NCBI RefSeq assembly: GCF_002002885.1
Contig: NZ_CP019510.1
Coordinates: forward strand, 930,001-994,000
DNA: 64,000 bases
Reading direction: 5' to 3'
Source of the DNA: Janthinobacterium sp. LM6
GTDB lineage: Bacteria; Pseudomonadota; Gammaproteobacteria; Burkholderiales; Burkholderiaceae_D
This document shows positions 39,880 through 48,480 of this stretch, in pieces (the stretch's first letter is position 1; each line of letters opens with the position of its first letter). The position numbers and the translations under genes are program-made. The notes beneath the pieces are model-generated. The model made no database searches, was not told the DNA's origin, and saw only the letters and a list, made by a program, of their open reading frames with translations.

Positions 39880-41183
39880 GTCGCCACGGCTTCTGGCGGC
39901 GCAACACGGATGCGGATGGCTGCGCCGTCTTGCCGGATGTCATACGGTTGCAGTGTCAATGACGGGCAGGACGATTTTCCTGTTTGCAAGTCGAACGAGA
40001 TTGCACAGGCCGGGCAATACACTTTGCCGCTGTCGCATCCGCCATCGGCCAGGTCCACGCCGTAATGCGGGCAGGCCGCATCGTAGGCGCGGGTGCCGTC
40101 GCTGGTGCGCACCAGCATGATGCGATACGGCGCGGCATCGACGATGATGCGCTGCGTGTCCGGCCCGGCAGCAGGAAGCTGGCCGTGTATGAAGCCGCTC
40201 GCCTGGTCGAGCTGGCCGGCAATGACGGGAACGGCTGCCGGCGTCTGCACGGGGGCGGCGGCGACGGGCGCGCCGAAATTGTCTTCGCGTCGCAGGTGCA
40301 GCACTTCATCGTGGCCCTGCTCGATATCGGCGGCCCGCCGCCAGAATTCGCGCGAGTAAAAGCAGGCGGGATCGAAGGTCGGGCGGGAAGCATTGAGGCG
40401 CATGGAGATGGCCACGCGCGTCGCGTCCGTCGTATTGAGGTGCGTGCCGTGCAGCACTTCTGGATCGAAGACCAGCATCTCGCCTGCCGCCAGCGGCAGA
40501 TAAGTCGGCACCGGCAGGCGGTAGCCCGCTTGCAGGTACAGCGTGCGGCGCTCGCAGGGCAGCGAGGCGTTGGCCAGTTCCGGATACAGCACCATGCCCG
40601 CTTCCGCCGGCACTTCGCCAATGGCCCACCAGATATTGCGTCCGTCCCGCGAATGGCCGGCCCAGCTATCGATGTGCGGACCATGCGCCCAGGCGGCGGG
40701 CGGATGGCCCCGGTGATAGTCTTTCGGCGCGTACACGGGGTCAATGACCTTACGGGCCTGAAATTGCTCGCGCACGGTCGCGCTGAGGCGGCCAATGCCG
40801 GGATTTTCGCTCGCCGGATTGGTCTTGCGCGCCACTTCGTAGGGGAAGTTGATGCGCAGGATCAAATAGTCATCCACATAGAAATCGCCGTCCCAGCCCA
40901 GGATCTGGCGGCCGACGGCCGTCGCCATGGCCAGCAAGGGCTGGCGCAAGCGTTCCAGCACCTGGTTGCGCAAGGACGTCACATCGTCGGTGTCGATCAC
41001 TTCGTGCAGCCGCTCGATGCCATGCTGGCGCAGCACCTGGGCTGCCGCGGCGCCCTTCATCTGTTCGACCGTGGAAATAATTTCGTTGAGCACGCGCTCG
41101 GTCATCGTTGCCCACGGGGCCAGTTCACGGACGTGACACTTGAGCCACACGCCCTGTGTCGAGGATGGAGCGCTCATCTTCAT
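39876..41183 (-). CDS. Phytanoyl-CoA-type Fe(II)/2-oxoglutarate dioxygenase fused to a Rieske-like ferredoxin domain
   Basis: A 435-residue, apparently two-domain protein. Residues about 90-300 look like a PhyH-type jelly-roll dioxygenase: H170-I-D172 supplies the first two iron ligands, His245 or His248 (VLHGTHLN) the third, and Arg256 or Arg262 could bind 2-oxoglutarate. Residues about 345-430 form a Rieske-like domain with CPH at 371-373 and CPAC at 390-393. The spacing (Cys-x-His, 16 residues, Cys-x-x-Cys) is Rieske-like, but the second His ligand is replaced by Cys393, with an extra Cys at 383. A Rieske cluster could feed electrons to, or keep reduced, the non-haem iron. It overlaps genes on both sides by 4 bp. 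Alternatively the C-terminal domain is structural. Substrate unknown. Confidence 0.8.
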   Translation of the reverse strand: MKMSAPSSTQGVWLKCHVRELAPWATMTERVLNEIISTVEQMKGAAAAQVLRQHGIERLHEVIDTDDVTSLRNQVLERLRQPLLAMATAVGRQILGWDGDFYVDDYLILRINFPYEVARKTNPASENPGIGRLSATVREQFQARKVIDPVYAPKDYHRGHPPAAWAHGPHIDSWAGHSRDGRNIWWAIGEVPAEAGMVLYPELANASLPCERRTLYLQAGYRLPVPTYLPLAAGEMLVFDPEVLHGTHLNTTDATRVAISMRLNASRPTFDPACFYSREFWRRAADIEQGHDEVLHLRREDNFGAPVAAAPVQTPAAVPVIAGQLDQASGFIHGQLPAAGPDTQRIIVDAAPYRIMLVRTSDGTRAYDAACPHYGVDLADGGCDSGKVYCPACAISFDLQTGKSSCPSLTLQPYDIRQDGAAIRIRVAPPEAVAT

Positions 41184-42220
41184 TGCTCCGATGCCAGGGT
41201 GCGCAAGGTTTGCAAGCCGCGCACCGTGATCTGGCGCAACTCCTGTATCAGCGGCAGGGCATCCTGGCGCGCGCGGCGATACTGCGCGACCGAGCGCGCG
41301 CGGTCCATGATGGCGCTCACGCAGTCGCCACTTTGCATCAGATCAACATCCCACGATGCCATGCCGATGGTCGACAGCATCGAGCGGCCCCGTTCGTCAT
41401 ACGACAGGTTGATGCTGTGCGAGCCCATGGCCAGGCAGGGCAGGAAACCATGCAGGCGGTAGCTGACGTGCAGCTTGCAGGTGCGCAGCGCTTCGATGTA
41501 GCGGCTGACTTCGTCAAAGTACAGGGGCGCCGCTTCCGGGAAGCCGGCCGCGAATTCGAGATCGATGTAGTCGTGGCAAGCCAAGTAGACAGGTTGCGCA
41601 TATTCGGCACGCAGGGCGGCAATCAGGCGGCGCAAGTCTTCGGCGATGCGCCACTGCAAGGTGGCCGGAACGCTCATGCGCATGGGGTGACGGACGGAAA
41701 TGATCACGCCGCCCTTGGCGGCTTCGCCCTCGGCATTCGGCGGCAGGTACAGCGTGGGGCAGCCACCGACCGTCACCTTGGCGCCAAGGTCGGCGAGGAT
41801 TTCCTGCGAACCCGTGTCGCGCACCATGGCCACTTTGGCATGCTCGACCAGGTGCCGTATCGCAGTCGGGCTGAGCGCATCGGTGCGGTCTTCCATTTGC
41901 CCGTCGCGGCCCGTGATGCGGCCGTGGGATAGCCCCATCAGCATCATCGGCCGGCGCAAGGCATTGACGGCCTGGACATCATAGGACAGCTGGCCGTTTT
42001 CAAACAGATTCCCGCCGCCCACGATGACGGCGTCGGCGAGGCGGTTCATATCGTAAATCTGGCGTGGCACCAGGCCGCCAAATTGCGGTCCCTTCAAGGC
42101 AGGAATGCTGACGACATTGGTGGCCGCTCCGAACACCTCATAGAGGAGCTCTGCCGTAGCGTAGCCGATGAGATCGTTGCCGATATTGCGGGTGGTGGGG
42201 CGCACCATAAAGATATTCAA
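41180..42220 (-). CDS. Polysaccharide pyruvyl transferase family protein
   Basis: A 346-residue protein of the CsaB/WcaK-type pyruvyl transferase family, which moves pyruvate from phosphoenolpyruvate onto sugar hydroxyls to make ketals. Characteristic segments are NIGNDLIGYATAELL near the N-terminus, DAVIVGGGNLFENGQ, SVRHPMRMS and the late SYRLHGFLPCLAMG, close to the family's GxRLHG motif. TTG at 42220 is proposed as start because AGGA lies 6 bp upstream and it preserves the first beta strand (LNIFMVRP); ATG at 42208 is the alternative. The gene overlaps the dioxygenase start by 4 bp and follows the sulfotransferase by 56 bp. Confidence 0.85.
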   Translation of the reverse strand: MNIFMVRPTTRNIGNDLIGYATAELLYEVFGAATNVVSIPALKGPQFGGLVPRQIYDMNRLADAVIVGGGNLFENGQLSYDVQAVNALRRPMMLMGLSHGRITGRDGQMEDRTDALSPTAIRHLVEHAKVAMVRDTGSQEILADLGAKVTVGGCPTLYLPPNAEGEAAKGGVIISVRHPMRMSVPATLQWRIAEDLRRLIAALRAEYAQPVYLACHDYIDLEFAAGFPEAAPLYFDEVSRYIEALRTCKLHVSYRLHGFLPCLAMGSHSINLSYDERGRSMLSTIGMASWDVDLMQSGDCVSAIMDRARSVAQYRRARQDALPLIQELRQITVRGLQTLRTLASEQ

Positions 42221-42224
42221 TGTT

Positions 42225-42230
42225 CGTCCT
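42225..42230 (-). promoter_or_regulatory. Shine-Dalgarno that supports a TTG start
   Basis: AGGACG on the minus strand, with AGGA 6 bp before TTG at 42220, supports TTG as the start of the pyruvyl transferase gene. The first ATG (42208) would cut into the predicted first strand. Confidence 0.5.
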
Positions 42231-42276
42231 GTCTTGTTGTGTGTGTTCAATGAAAACGGGGAAGCCCGGGCGTTGA

Positions 42277-43077
42277 CTAGCCGCGTGCCGCAAGTTCTTC
42301 GACGAGCGTGCGCATGCGCGATTTCAGTTCCTGGTCCCCTGGGTAGGCGCCCCGATCCACGTCCAGCATGCGCTGGGCGCTTGCCGCATCGGCGTTGACG
42401 CCGAGCAAGGCGGCGATGTCATCGATCAGCGTCAGATCGTGCCGGTTGACACGTTCGGTACTGATGACGAGCGGTTCGATACCCCGTTGCTTGAACCAGT
42501 CCTGCCAGAGTTGCTCATCCACGGCAATCAGCTGCATGGCCTTACGCGCCGCCAGTTTGAGGCGCCAGGTCGAGTAATTTTTTGTTACCGGGGCGACTTC
42601 GAAACCCCAGCGCCCGGTGATCATGCAGGTCGCCAGGGATGCCGCCTGGGCGAGCTTGTTGTCGCGGATCAAATGAATGACCGTCGCTCCTTCGAACAAG
42701 GCGGTAAAGTCGTGCGGATACGGCCACTTTTGTATCTGGGGAAACTGGATATTCGATGCGAACAGGCCATTCGCAGAACGCCTGGCAAAAATATGCGCGA
42801 GGTAATCCTGTTTTTTGATTTGCCAGCGCTCCGTCAGCGCCTGCACGCTATTGTCGTTGAAATACTCCAGCGGTACGCCTATCCCTGCGCCGAGTAACAG
42901 GCGGGCCAGTCGTTTGCTCGATGCGCGTGGCGCTGCGCATACCAATAGCTTTTTATGGGGGAGTGGCGACGACGTAGTATCGTAAGGAAACTCACGCATT
43001 TCTGCGGGCGTTGGACGCATGCTGCCGGTCCATACTGACTTGATATTAGTCAACGGAGTGGGGAAACGTTCATTCAT
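42277..43077 (-). CDS. Stf0-like sulfotransferase
   Basis: A 266-residue protein resembling the Stf0 trehalose sulfotransferase family, which moves sulfate from PAPS to a sugar. Matching features are the first strand and loop (LLVCAAPRASSKRLARLL, about 44-61), the following GVPLEYF with Glu71 at the place of the proposed catalytic base, GLFASNIQFPQ, and the VIHLIRDNKLAQAASLA segment that contacts the 3'-phosphate in relatives. The PAPS loop is atypical: where Stf0 has SGST it has ASSK. It opens the four-gene operon after an AT-rich upstream region. No good Shine-Dalgarno precedes ATG at 43077; ATG at 43020 or 42999 are alternatives. Confidence 0.75.
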   Translation of the reverse strand: MNERFPTPLTNIKSVWTGSMRPTPAEMREFPYDTTSSPLPHKKLLVCAAPRASSKRLARLLLGAGIGVPLEYFNDNSVQALTERWQIKKQDYLAHIFARRSANGLFASNIQFPQIQKWPYPHDFTALFEGATVIHLIRDNKLAQAASLATCMITGRWGFEVAPVTKNYSTWRLKLAARKAMQLIAVDEQLWQDWFKQRGIEPLVISTERVNRHDLTLIDDIAALLGVNADAASAQRMLDVDRGAYPGDQELKSRMRTLVEELAARG

Positions 43078-43276
43078 GAGTGGGGGAGAGGCTGGCTACG
43101 CCCTGTTGCGTACGATGATGCTTTTAAAGCAATTAAGGAATTTACTTCTTGAAAATATGTTGCTTTAAAATATTATCTCAATTCATGCCATATATAGCAT
43201 AAAGTTATTATTTATTTATGTTTTATGTCTCTCTCTAGCAACTATTAATGGCCGGTAGCAAGCTGATTCGAGAACC
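43078..43276. other. AT-rich region upstream of the sulfotransferase operon
   Basis: About 200 bp without a gene. The part 43120-43250 is clearly AT-rich against the GC-rich surroundings, and is the likely promoter of the leftward four-gene operon. AT-rich boundaries often mark acquired cassettes in GC-rich genomes, but this is only suggestive. No operator palindrome was recognised. Confidence 0.4.
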
Positions 43277-43312
43277 AACGACAACGCCAGCCCGAAGGCT
43301 GGCGTTGTCGTT
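43277..43312 (-). terminator. Long hairpin terminator after the DUF819 gene
   Basis: A perfect 16-bp stem (AACGACAACGCCAGCC / GGCTGGCGTTGTCGTT) closed by a C-TTCG-G tetraloop when read on the minus strand, 18 bp after the DUF819 stop codon. There is no strong T-tract after it. Confidence 0.7.
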
Positions 43313-43330
43313 ACCGTGCTGCCAGGAGCA

Positions 43331-44578
43331 TCACCCCGCCATGCTGCGCAAGATCAAGCCCGTGATGTAGGCGCCGTAGGTGCCCAGCGCGTAGCCGAGC
43401 ACGGCCAGCAGCACGCCGACGGGCGCCAGGGCCGGGTGGAAGGCGCTGGCGATGACGGGGGCCGAGGCGGCGCCGCCGATGTTCGCCTGCGATCCCACTG
43501 CCATGAAGAACAGTGGGGCGCGGATCAGCTTGGCGACGAGCAGCATCAGGCCGCCGTGCACGGCGATCCAGATCATGCCCAGCAGGAACAAAAACGGCTT
43601 GTCGAGCAGGGCTTTCAAGTCCATGTGCATGCCGATGGTGGCCACCAGCACGTACAGCATGGCCGAGCCGATGGTCGATGCCCCCGCGCCTTCCAGGCTG
43701 CGCGCCCGGGTAAAGCTGAGCAGCAGGCCGAAGGTGGTGGCCAGCACGACGATCCAGAAGAAGTTCGACGTCAGGCTGTAATCCTGCAGGCGCCATGCAG
43801 CGGGCAGGGTGGCGATCCAGCCGATGATGGGGCCGGCCAGGAAGTGCGACAGCCCCGTCACGCCCAGGCCCACGCCGAGGATGATCATGATGTCGGTCAG
43901 GGTGGCGACGCGCGCGTGCTGGGCGCGGTAGCTTTCGATGCTGTCCTTGAGCGCATTGATGGCCGTCAAATCGGCACCGGTCCAGCGGTCGAAGGCGCCC
44001 GCGCGGCCCGCCAGGAACAGCAGCACCGCCGTCCAGACGTTGGCCACCAGCACGTCGACGGCGACGAACTGGCCGAACAGGGTGGCGTCCACTTCGAACA
44101 CTTCCTTCATGGCCGCCTGGTTGGCGCCGCCGCCTATCCACGAGCCGGCGACAGTCGTCATGCCGCGCCAGGTGTCGCCCGCCACCGTTTCAGGGTGGAT
44201 CAGGCGCAGCGCTTCGAACGAGACGAGGGCGCCCAGCATCACGCCGAGCGTTCCTGTGAGAAACATGATGATGGCCTTGGGGCCCAGCCGGATGATGCCG
44301 CCGAAATCGATGGCTACGCACAGCAGCACGAGTGCGCTGGGCAGCAGGTAATCGCGCGCCACGGCGTACAGGCCGGAAGCGTTGCCGTCGATGATGCCGA
44401 AGGTGTTGAGCAACGCCGGGATCAGATAGCACATCAGCAGCGACGGGATATACGTATAGAACTTTTTCCAGAAGCCGTTCGTGCGGGAGGCGGTCCAGAA
44501 GACGCCCCCCAGGGTCATGGCGAGCAGGCCGAGGACGACGGCGTCATTGGTGATCAGGGCAGAGGTGGCAGGTGGCAT
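43331..44578 (-). CDS. DUF819 family integral membrane protein (YjcL-like)
   Basis: A 415-residue inner-membrane protein with about ten to twelve hydrophobic helices. Family-typical segments include ALVLLCVAIDFGGIIRLGPKA, AGSWIGGGANQAAMKEVF and VGSQANIGGAASAPVIASAFHP; the paired Gly/Asn-rich motifs on two halves suggest an inverted-repeat transporter fold. DUF819 members are uncharacterised, and a transport role is inferred only. ATG at 44578. No neighbours point to a substrate. Confidence 0.88.
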   Translation of the reverse strand: MPPATSALITNDAVVLGLLAMTLGGVFWTASRTNGFWKKFYTYIPSLLMCYLIPALLNTFGIIDGNASGLYAVARDYLLPSALVLLCVAIDFGGIIRLGPKAIIMFLTGTLGVMLGALVSFEALRLIHPETVAGDTWRGMTTVAGSWIGGGANQAAMKEVFEVDATLFGQFVAVDVLVANVWTAVLLFLAGRAGAFDRWTGADLTAINALKDSIESYRAQHARVATLTDIMIILGVGLGVTGLSHFLAGPIIGWIATLPAAWRLQDYSLTSNFFWIVVLATTFGLLLSFTRARSLEGAGASTIGSAMLYVLVATIGMHMDLKALLDKPFLFLLGMIWIAVHGGLMLLVAKLIRAPLFFMAVGSQANIGGAASAPVIASAFHPALAPVGVLLAVLGYALGTYGAYITGLILRSMAG

Positions 44579-44762
44579 CGGGGATTCCGGTGAACGTGTC
44601 AGGGACGCACCGGATGCCGATCAGGCCCCCGGGCGCAGGGTGGCCGTATCGTATAGCAATGTTGAAGCCTAAACAAATTATTCAGGCCGTGCCAGCGGGA
44701 ATTTTTCTTGTCAAATCAAACACTTACATACTGGTTCGCCACCCCGCGCTCCAGACTGGCGG

Positions 44763-46124
44763 TTACAAATAGCGCGCCAGCAAGGCTTTATTCAGCGCCG
44801 CGTCGAGTTCGATGCGCACGAAGTGGCCGCTGCCCGGCGCCACCTGGATCTCGCTGCCGTCGTCGGCCAGCATGCGGGTAATCGTGAAGTCGCGGTTGCC
44901 GCCCGGATGCACGGCCTCGATGCGGTCGCCCACGGCAAAGCGGTTTTTCACGTCCACCCTGGCCCAGCCGTCCGTCACGCCCAGCACGTCGCCCACGTAC
45001 TGGCTGCGGTCCGCCTCGGACGCGCCGCGCATGTAGTTCTGGTGCGCCTGCGTATGGTGGCGCTGGTAGAAACCATCCGTATAGCCGCGGTTGGCCAGGC
45101 CTTGCAGCTGGCCCAGCAGGCTGATGTCGAAAGGCCGGCCCACGACGGCGTCATCGATGGCCTGGCGGTAGACTTGCGCCGTGCGCGCCGCGTAGTACAG
45201 CGACTTGGTGCGGCCCTCGACCTTCAGCGAGTCGACGCCGATCTTCACCAGGCGCTCGATGTGTTCGACGGCGCGCAAGTCCTTCGAGTTCATGATGTAG
45301 GTGCCGTGCTCGTCTTCGAGGATCGGCATCAGCTGGCCCGGGCGCTGGGCTTCTTCAATCAGATAGGGCTGGTCGGCCAGCGGGTGGCGCGGCTGCTGGT
45401 GCAGGGCGGAAAACGCGTTGTTGTCGGCCTCGGCCAGCGCCTGGTGGAATTCCAGCGGCACTACTTGCATGCCGCCCAGGTCGCCGCTGGCATCTTCGGT
45501 GGCATTTTTCACCTTGTAGTCCCAGCGGCAGGAATTCGTGCACGTGCCCTGGTTCGGGTCGCGGTGATTGAAGTAGCCGGACAGCAGGCAGCGGCCCGAA
45601 TAGGCGATGCACAGGGCGCCGTGGACGAACACTTCCAGTTCCATTTCCGGGCAGCGCTGGCGGATTTCCTCGATCTCGTCGAGCGACAGTTCGCGCGACA
45701 GGATCACGCGCGTCAAGCCCATGCGGTGCCAGAATTTCACGTCGGCCCAGTTCACGGCATTCGCCTGCACCGATAAGTGCACGGGAATCTCCGGCCACTT
45801 GTCGCGCACCATCATGATCAGGCCCGGATCGGCCATGATCAGGGCGTCCGGGCGCATGGCGATCACCGGCTCCATGTCGCGCAAATACGTTTTCAGCTTG
45901 GCGTTATGGGCGAAGATATTGCTGGCGACAAAGAATTGCTTGCCGCGCGCATGCGCGCCGTCAATGCCCTCCTGCAAGGCTTGCAAGGTCGAAAAATCGT
46001 TATTGCGCACGCGCAAACTGTAGCGGGGCTGGCCCGCGTAGACGGCATCTGCGCCATAGTCGAAGGCGGCATGCATCTTGGCCAGGGAGCCGGCAGGCAG
46101 GAGGAGTTCGGGAGCGTGGCGCAT
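44763..46124 (-). CDS. trhP: Peptidase U32-family tRNA hydroxylation protein TrhP (YegQ)
   Basis: A 453-residue protein that matches E. coli YegQ/TrhP along its whole length. TrhP, with prephenate as the oxygen source, makes 5-hydroxyuridine at the wobble base of certain tRNAs. Visible are PELLLPAGSLAKMHAAFDYGADAVYAGQ, the U32 signature in EVFVHGALCIAYSGRCLLSGYFNHRDPNQG in parts, and four cysteines (two in LCIAYSGRC, two in GTCTNSC) that can hold an Fe-S cluster. ATG at 46124 gives the family length; starts at 46169 would add 15 residues. Not a true peptidase despite the name. Confidence 0.92.
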   Translation of the reverse strand: MRHAPELLLPAGSLAKMHAAFDYGADAVYAGQPRYSLRVRNNDFSTLQALQEGIDGAHARGKQFFVASNIFAHNAKLKTYLRDMEPVIAMRPDALIMADPGLIMMVRDKWPEIPVHLSVQANAVNWADVKFWHRMGLTRVILSRELSLDEIEEIRQRCPEMELEVFVHGALCIAYSGRCLLSGYFNHRDPNQGTCTNSCRWDYKVKNATEDASGDLGGMQVVPLEFHQALAEADNNAFSALHQQPRHPLADQPYLIEEAQRPGQLMPILEDEHGTYIMNSKDLRAVEHIERLVKIGVDSLKVEGRTKSLYYAARTAQVYRQAIDDAVVGRPFDISLLGQLQGLANRGYTDGFYQRHHTQAHQNYMRGASEADRSQYVGDVLGVTDGWARVDVKNRFAVGDRIEAVHPGGNRDFTITRMLADDGSEIQVAPGSGHFVRIELDAALNKALLARYL

Positions 46125-46216
46125 GGAGGAGGGGCAAAGCCGGCGATTGTAAGCGGTCGGCGAGCGCATTGCATTGCCCTGGATCAAGGGATTGCAAGGC
46201 GCTGCGCCGTGGCAGG

Positions 46217-47605
46217 CTAGGCGGCCGGACAGATGTTCTGGTTGGCGCGGAACAGGTTGGCGGGATCGTATTGCTTCTTGATGCGCGCCAGGCGCGGATA
46301 GTTCACGCCATACGCGTCGGCCGTGCGCCCGCTTTCATCTTCGGTCAGGAAATTGACGTACACGCTGCCCGTCGCATACGGTGCGGCGTCGTTGAAAAAC
46401 TCGCGTGCCCAGGCGATGCAGCGCGCGTCATCGGCCGGCTCGTCCCAGCGCGTGTGCACGTTCATCACGTACAGGGCGTCGCGGTGCGGATAGGCCGTAT
46501 CCTGGGGCGCCGGCCGGCTCGCCTGCGCGCCCAGCAGGCCGAGGAAGATTTCGCATTGCGGCGTCGGCAGCTTGCCGGCATGGCGGATGACGGTATCGAT
46601 GGCCGCGTCACTGAGCTGCGTGAAGTTGTGCGATTTCCAGTAATTGCGCGCGCCCGGCGTGAGCAGCGCATCGAACGCCTGCTGCCAGGCCGTGTACGGC
46701 ATGCTGCCCAGGTGCATGCCCAGCGGCTGGCCGAAGCTGCCGATGCGCTCGATCGCTTCCTGCATGGCGGCTGATTGCACGGGCGAAAAGACGGGCAGGA
46801 CCAGCACGTCCTGGCCGTGCACTTCCGGCGGCAGGAAGGGCAGCGGCGGCGCCTTGCGCAAGACGGCCCAGACGGTCAGTTCATCGGGCATGCCGTCGAC
46901 GAAATCGCGGTATTTCGTCAGCACCTCCTTCGCCTGCGCGTAGGGGAAAACGATGAGTCCCGCCGTGACTTGCGGCCCCACCGGATGCAGCTGGAATTCG
47001 AAGCGCGTGACCACGCCGAAGTTGCCGCCTCCGCCGCGCAAGGCCCAGAACAGGTCGGGATGCTCCGTCGCGCTGGCATGCAGGAACTGGCCGTCGGCCG
47101 TGACGACGTCGGCCGCCAGCAGGTTGTCGGCCGCCAGGCCCAGCGTGCGGCTGAGCCAGCCAAAGCCGCCGCCCAGGGCCAGTCCTGCCACGCCCGTGGT
47201 GGAATTGATGCCCAGCGGCGTGGCCAGGCCGAACGCCTGCGCCTCGTGGTCGAAGTCGTGCAAGGTGGCCCCGCCTTCGACGTGGGCGCGGCGCTGTTGC
47301 GGATCGATATGCACCGAGCGCATGCCCGACAGGTCGATCACCAGGCCATCGTTGCACAGGGCGCTGCCGGCGATATTGTGGCCGCCGCCCCGCACGGCCA
47401 GGGGCAGGCCGCGATCGCGCGCATACGCCAGCGCCGTGCGCACGTCGGCCGTGCCCGCGCAGCGCGCGATGAGGGCCGGATGCCGGTCGATCATCGCATT
47501 CCAGACGGCGCGCGCGCTGTCGTAGCCGGCGTCGTTCGTTTGTACCAGTTGCCCTCTCAATGAGGCTTGCAACTCATTGAGCTGGCCGTTCGTCAAGGTA
47601 TTCAT
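46217..47605 (-). CDS. FAD-binding oxidoreductase, berberine-bridge (BBE) type
   Basis: A 462-residue flavoprotein of the PCMH/VAO fold. The covalent-flavin histidine lies in VRGGGHNIAG (His76), and the FAD-binding loop GLALGGGFGWLSRTLGLAADN is clear. The cysteine used for a second covalent bond in BBE enzymes is absent from GINSTTGVAG, so mono-covalent attachment is predicted. The C-terminal BBE motif is present (YGVNYPRLARIKKQYDPANLFRANQNI in parts). Members oxidise sugars or secondary metabolites. No signal peptide. It has no obvious operon partner. Confidence 0.9.
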   Translation of the reverse strand: MNTLTNGQLNELQASLRGQLVQTNDAGYDSARAVWNAMIDRHPALIARCAGTADVRTALAYARDRGLPLAVRGGGHNIAGSALCNDGLVIDLSGMRSVHIDPQQRRAHVEGGATLHDFDHEAQAFGLATPLGINSTTGVAGLALGGGFGWLSRTLGLAADNLLAADVVTADGQFLHASATEHPDLFWALRGGGGNFGVVTRFEFQLHPVGPQVTAGLIVFPYAQAKEVLTKYRDFVDGMPDELTVWAVLRKAPPLPFLPPEVHGQDVLVLPVFSPVQSAAMQEAIERIGSFGQPLGMHLGSMPYTAWQQAFDALLTPGARNYWKSHNFTQLSDAAIDTVIRHAGKLPTPQCEIFLGLLGAQASRPAPQDTAYPHRDALYVMNVHTRWDEPADDARCIAWAREFFNDAAPYATGSVYVNFLTEDESGRTADAYGVNYPRLARIKKQYDPANLFRANQNICPAA

Positions 47606-47819
47606 CGTGTACCTCCCAGCGGCTGCATGCGGTTATGGGTATGGAGACGGGAAACAGGAGGACTGTTCCCGCGTGCCGGCCTGCATGCACCGTTTGCCAG
47701 CGCGTGGTTTCATGATAGGAAGGCGCCAGACGGTACGCAAGCCCAGGTGCTGGCAAATGAAACAAGGAAGTGCGAGGGCTTGCGCTGCGACAGGCCCTCC
47801 ACGAAGGGGGGCTGCCGCT

Positions 47820-48458
47820 TCAGGCGTAGGGCGTGCCCGCCATGGCGGCATTCAAGCCCGTGTGTCCCCGCTCCACCAGGGACAGGAAGCCGGCCTTGGC
47901 CAGTTGCGCATCGCCATGCTGCGCGAAGGCACGGTGCGCCTCGACGAGGGCGCTGCTCCAGGTGGCCAGCAGCAGGCTGGCCGCCAGCCGGGCGAGGGGA
48001 TCGCTCGCATCGCGCCCCGTGGCGTCGGTCAGCGCCAGCGCCACCACGTGCGCCAGCTCGTCGCGGATCGCCCGCGCCCGCGCTTTCAAGGTAGCGCTGG
48101 CCTCGATGGTGGCAATGAAGCCCTGGCCGGCGGCGGAAAACGTGAGATAGGGACTGTCCTCGGCCACCAGGCGGTGCGCCAGCAGGCGCAGGGTTTCGAT
48201 GGGAGCGATGGCGGGATCGCGCTGGCGCAGGGCGGCGCGCAGCAGTTCGCGCCCCTCTTCCTCGCGGTCGAAGAACATGTCTTCCTTGCGCGGGAAATGG
48301 TTGAACACCGTCATGCGCCCCACGCTGGCCGCAGCCGCGATCTCGTCCACCGTCACCTGCTCGAAGCCGTGCACGAAGAACAATCGCGTGGCGGCGTTCG
48401 AGATGGCTTGCCGGGTGGCAAGGCGTTTGCGGGAGCGGAGGTCGGCAGGAGTCGTCAT
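47820..48458 (-). CDS. TetR-family repressor (probable regulator of the divergent MFS pump)
   Basis: A 212-residue repressor. The N-terminal helix-turn-helix (about 12-58) fits TetR: ATRQAISNAATRLFFVHGFEQVTVDEIAAAASVGRMTVFNHF in the usual order. The C-terminal ligand domain is helical and unassigned. It is divergent from a TetA-like efflux gene, with two identical TGTACTGAGTACA palindromes between them, one 22 bp from this start codon. The layout predicts autoregulation and drug-inducible efflux. The start at 48458 is an ATG; the open frame continues far upstream on the minus strand but crosses the operators and the pump gene. Confidence 0.92.
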   Translation of the reverse strand: MTTPADLRSRKRLATRQAISNAATRLFFVHGFEQVTVDEIAAAASVGRMTVFNHFPRKEDMFFDREEEGRELLRAALRQRDPAIAPIETLRLLAHRLVAEDSPYLTFSAAGQGFIATIEASATLKARARAIRDELAHVVALALTDATGRDASDPLARLAASLLLATWSSALVEAHRAFAQHGDAQLAKAGFLSLVERGHTGLNAAMAGTPYA

Positions 48459-48480
48459 GTTGCCCCGATCATACACGAAG

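Noticed and set aside
46125..46187. Longer N-terminus for TrhP
   Set aside because: It adds 21 residues not found in the E. coli homologue and starts with TTG; ATG at 46124 gives the family length of 453.
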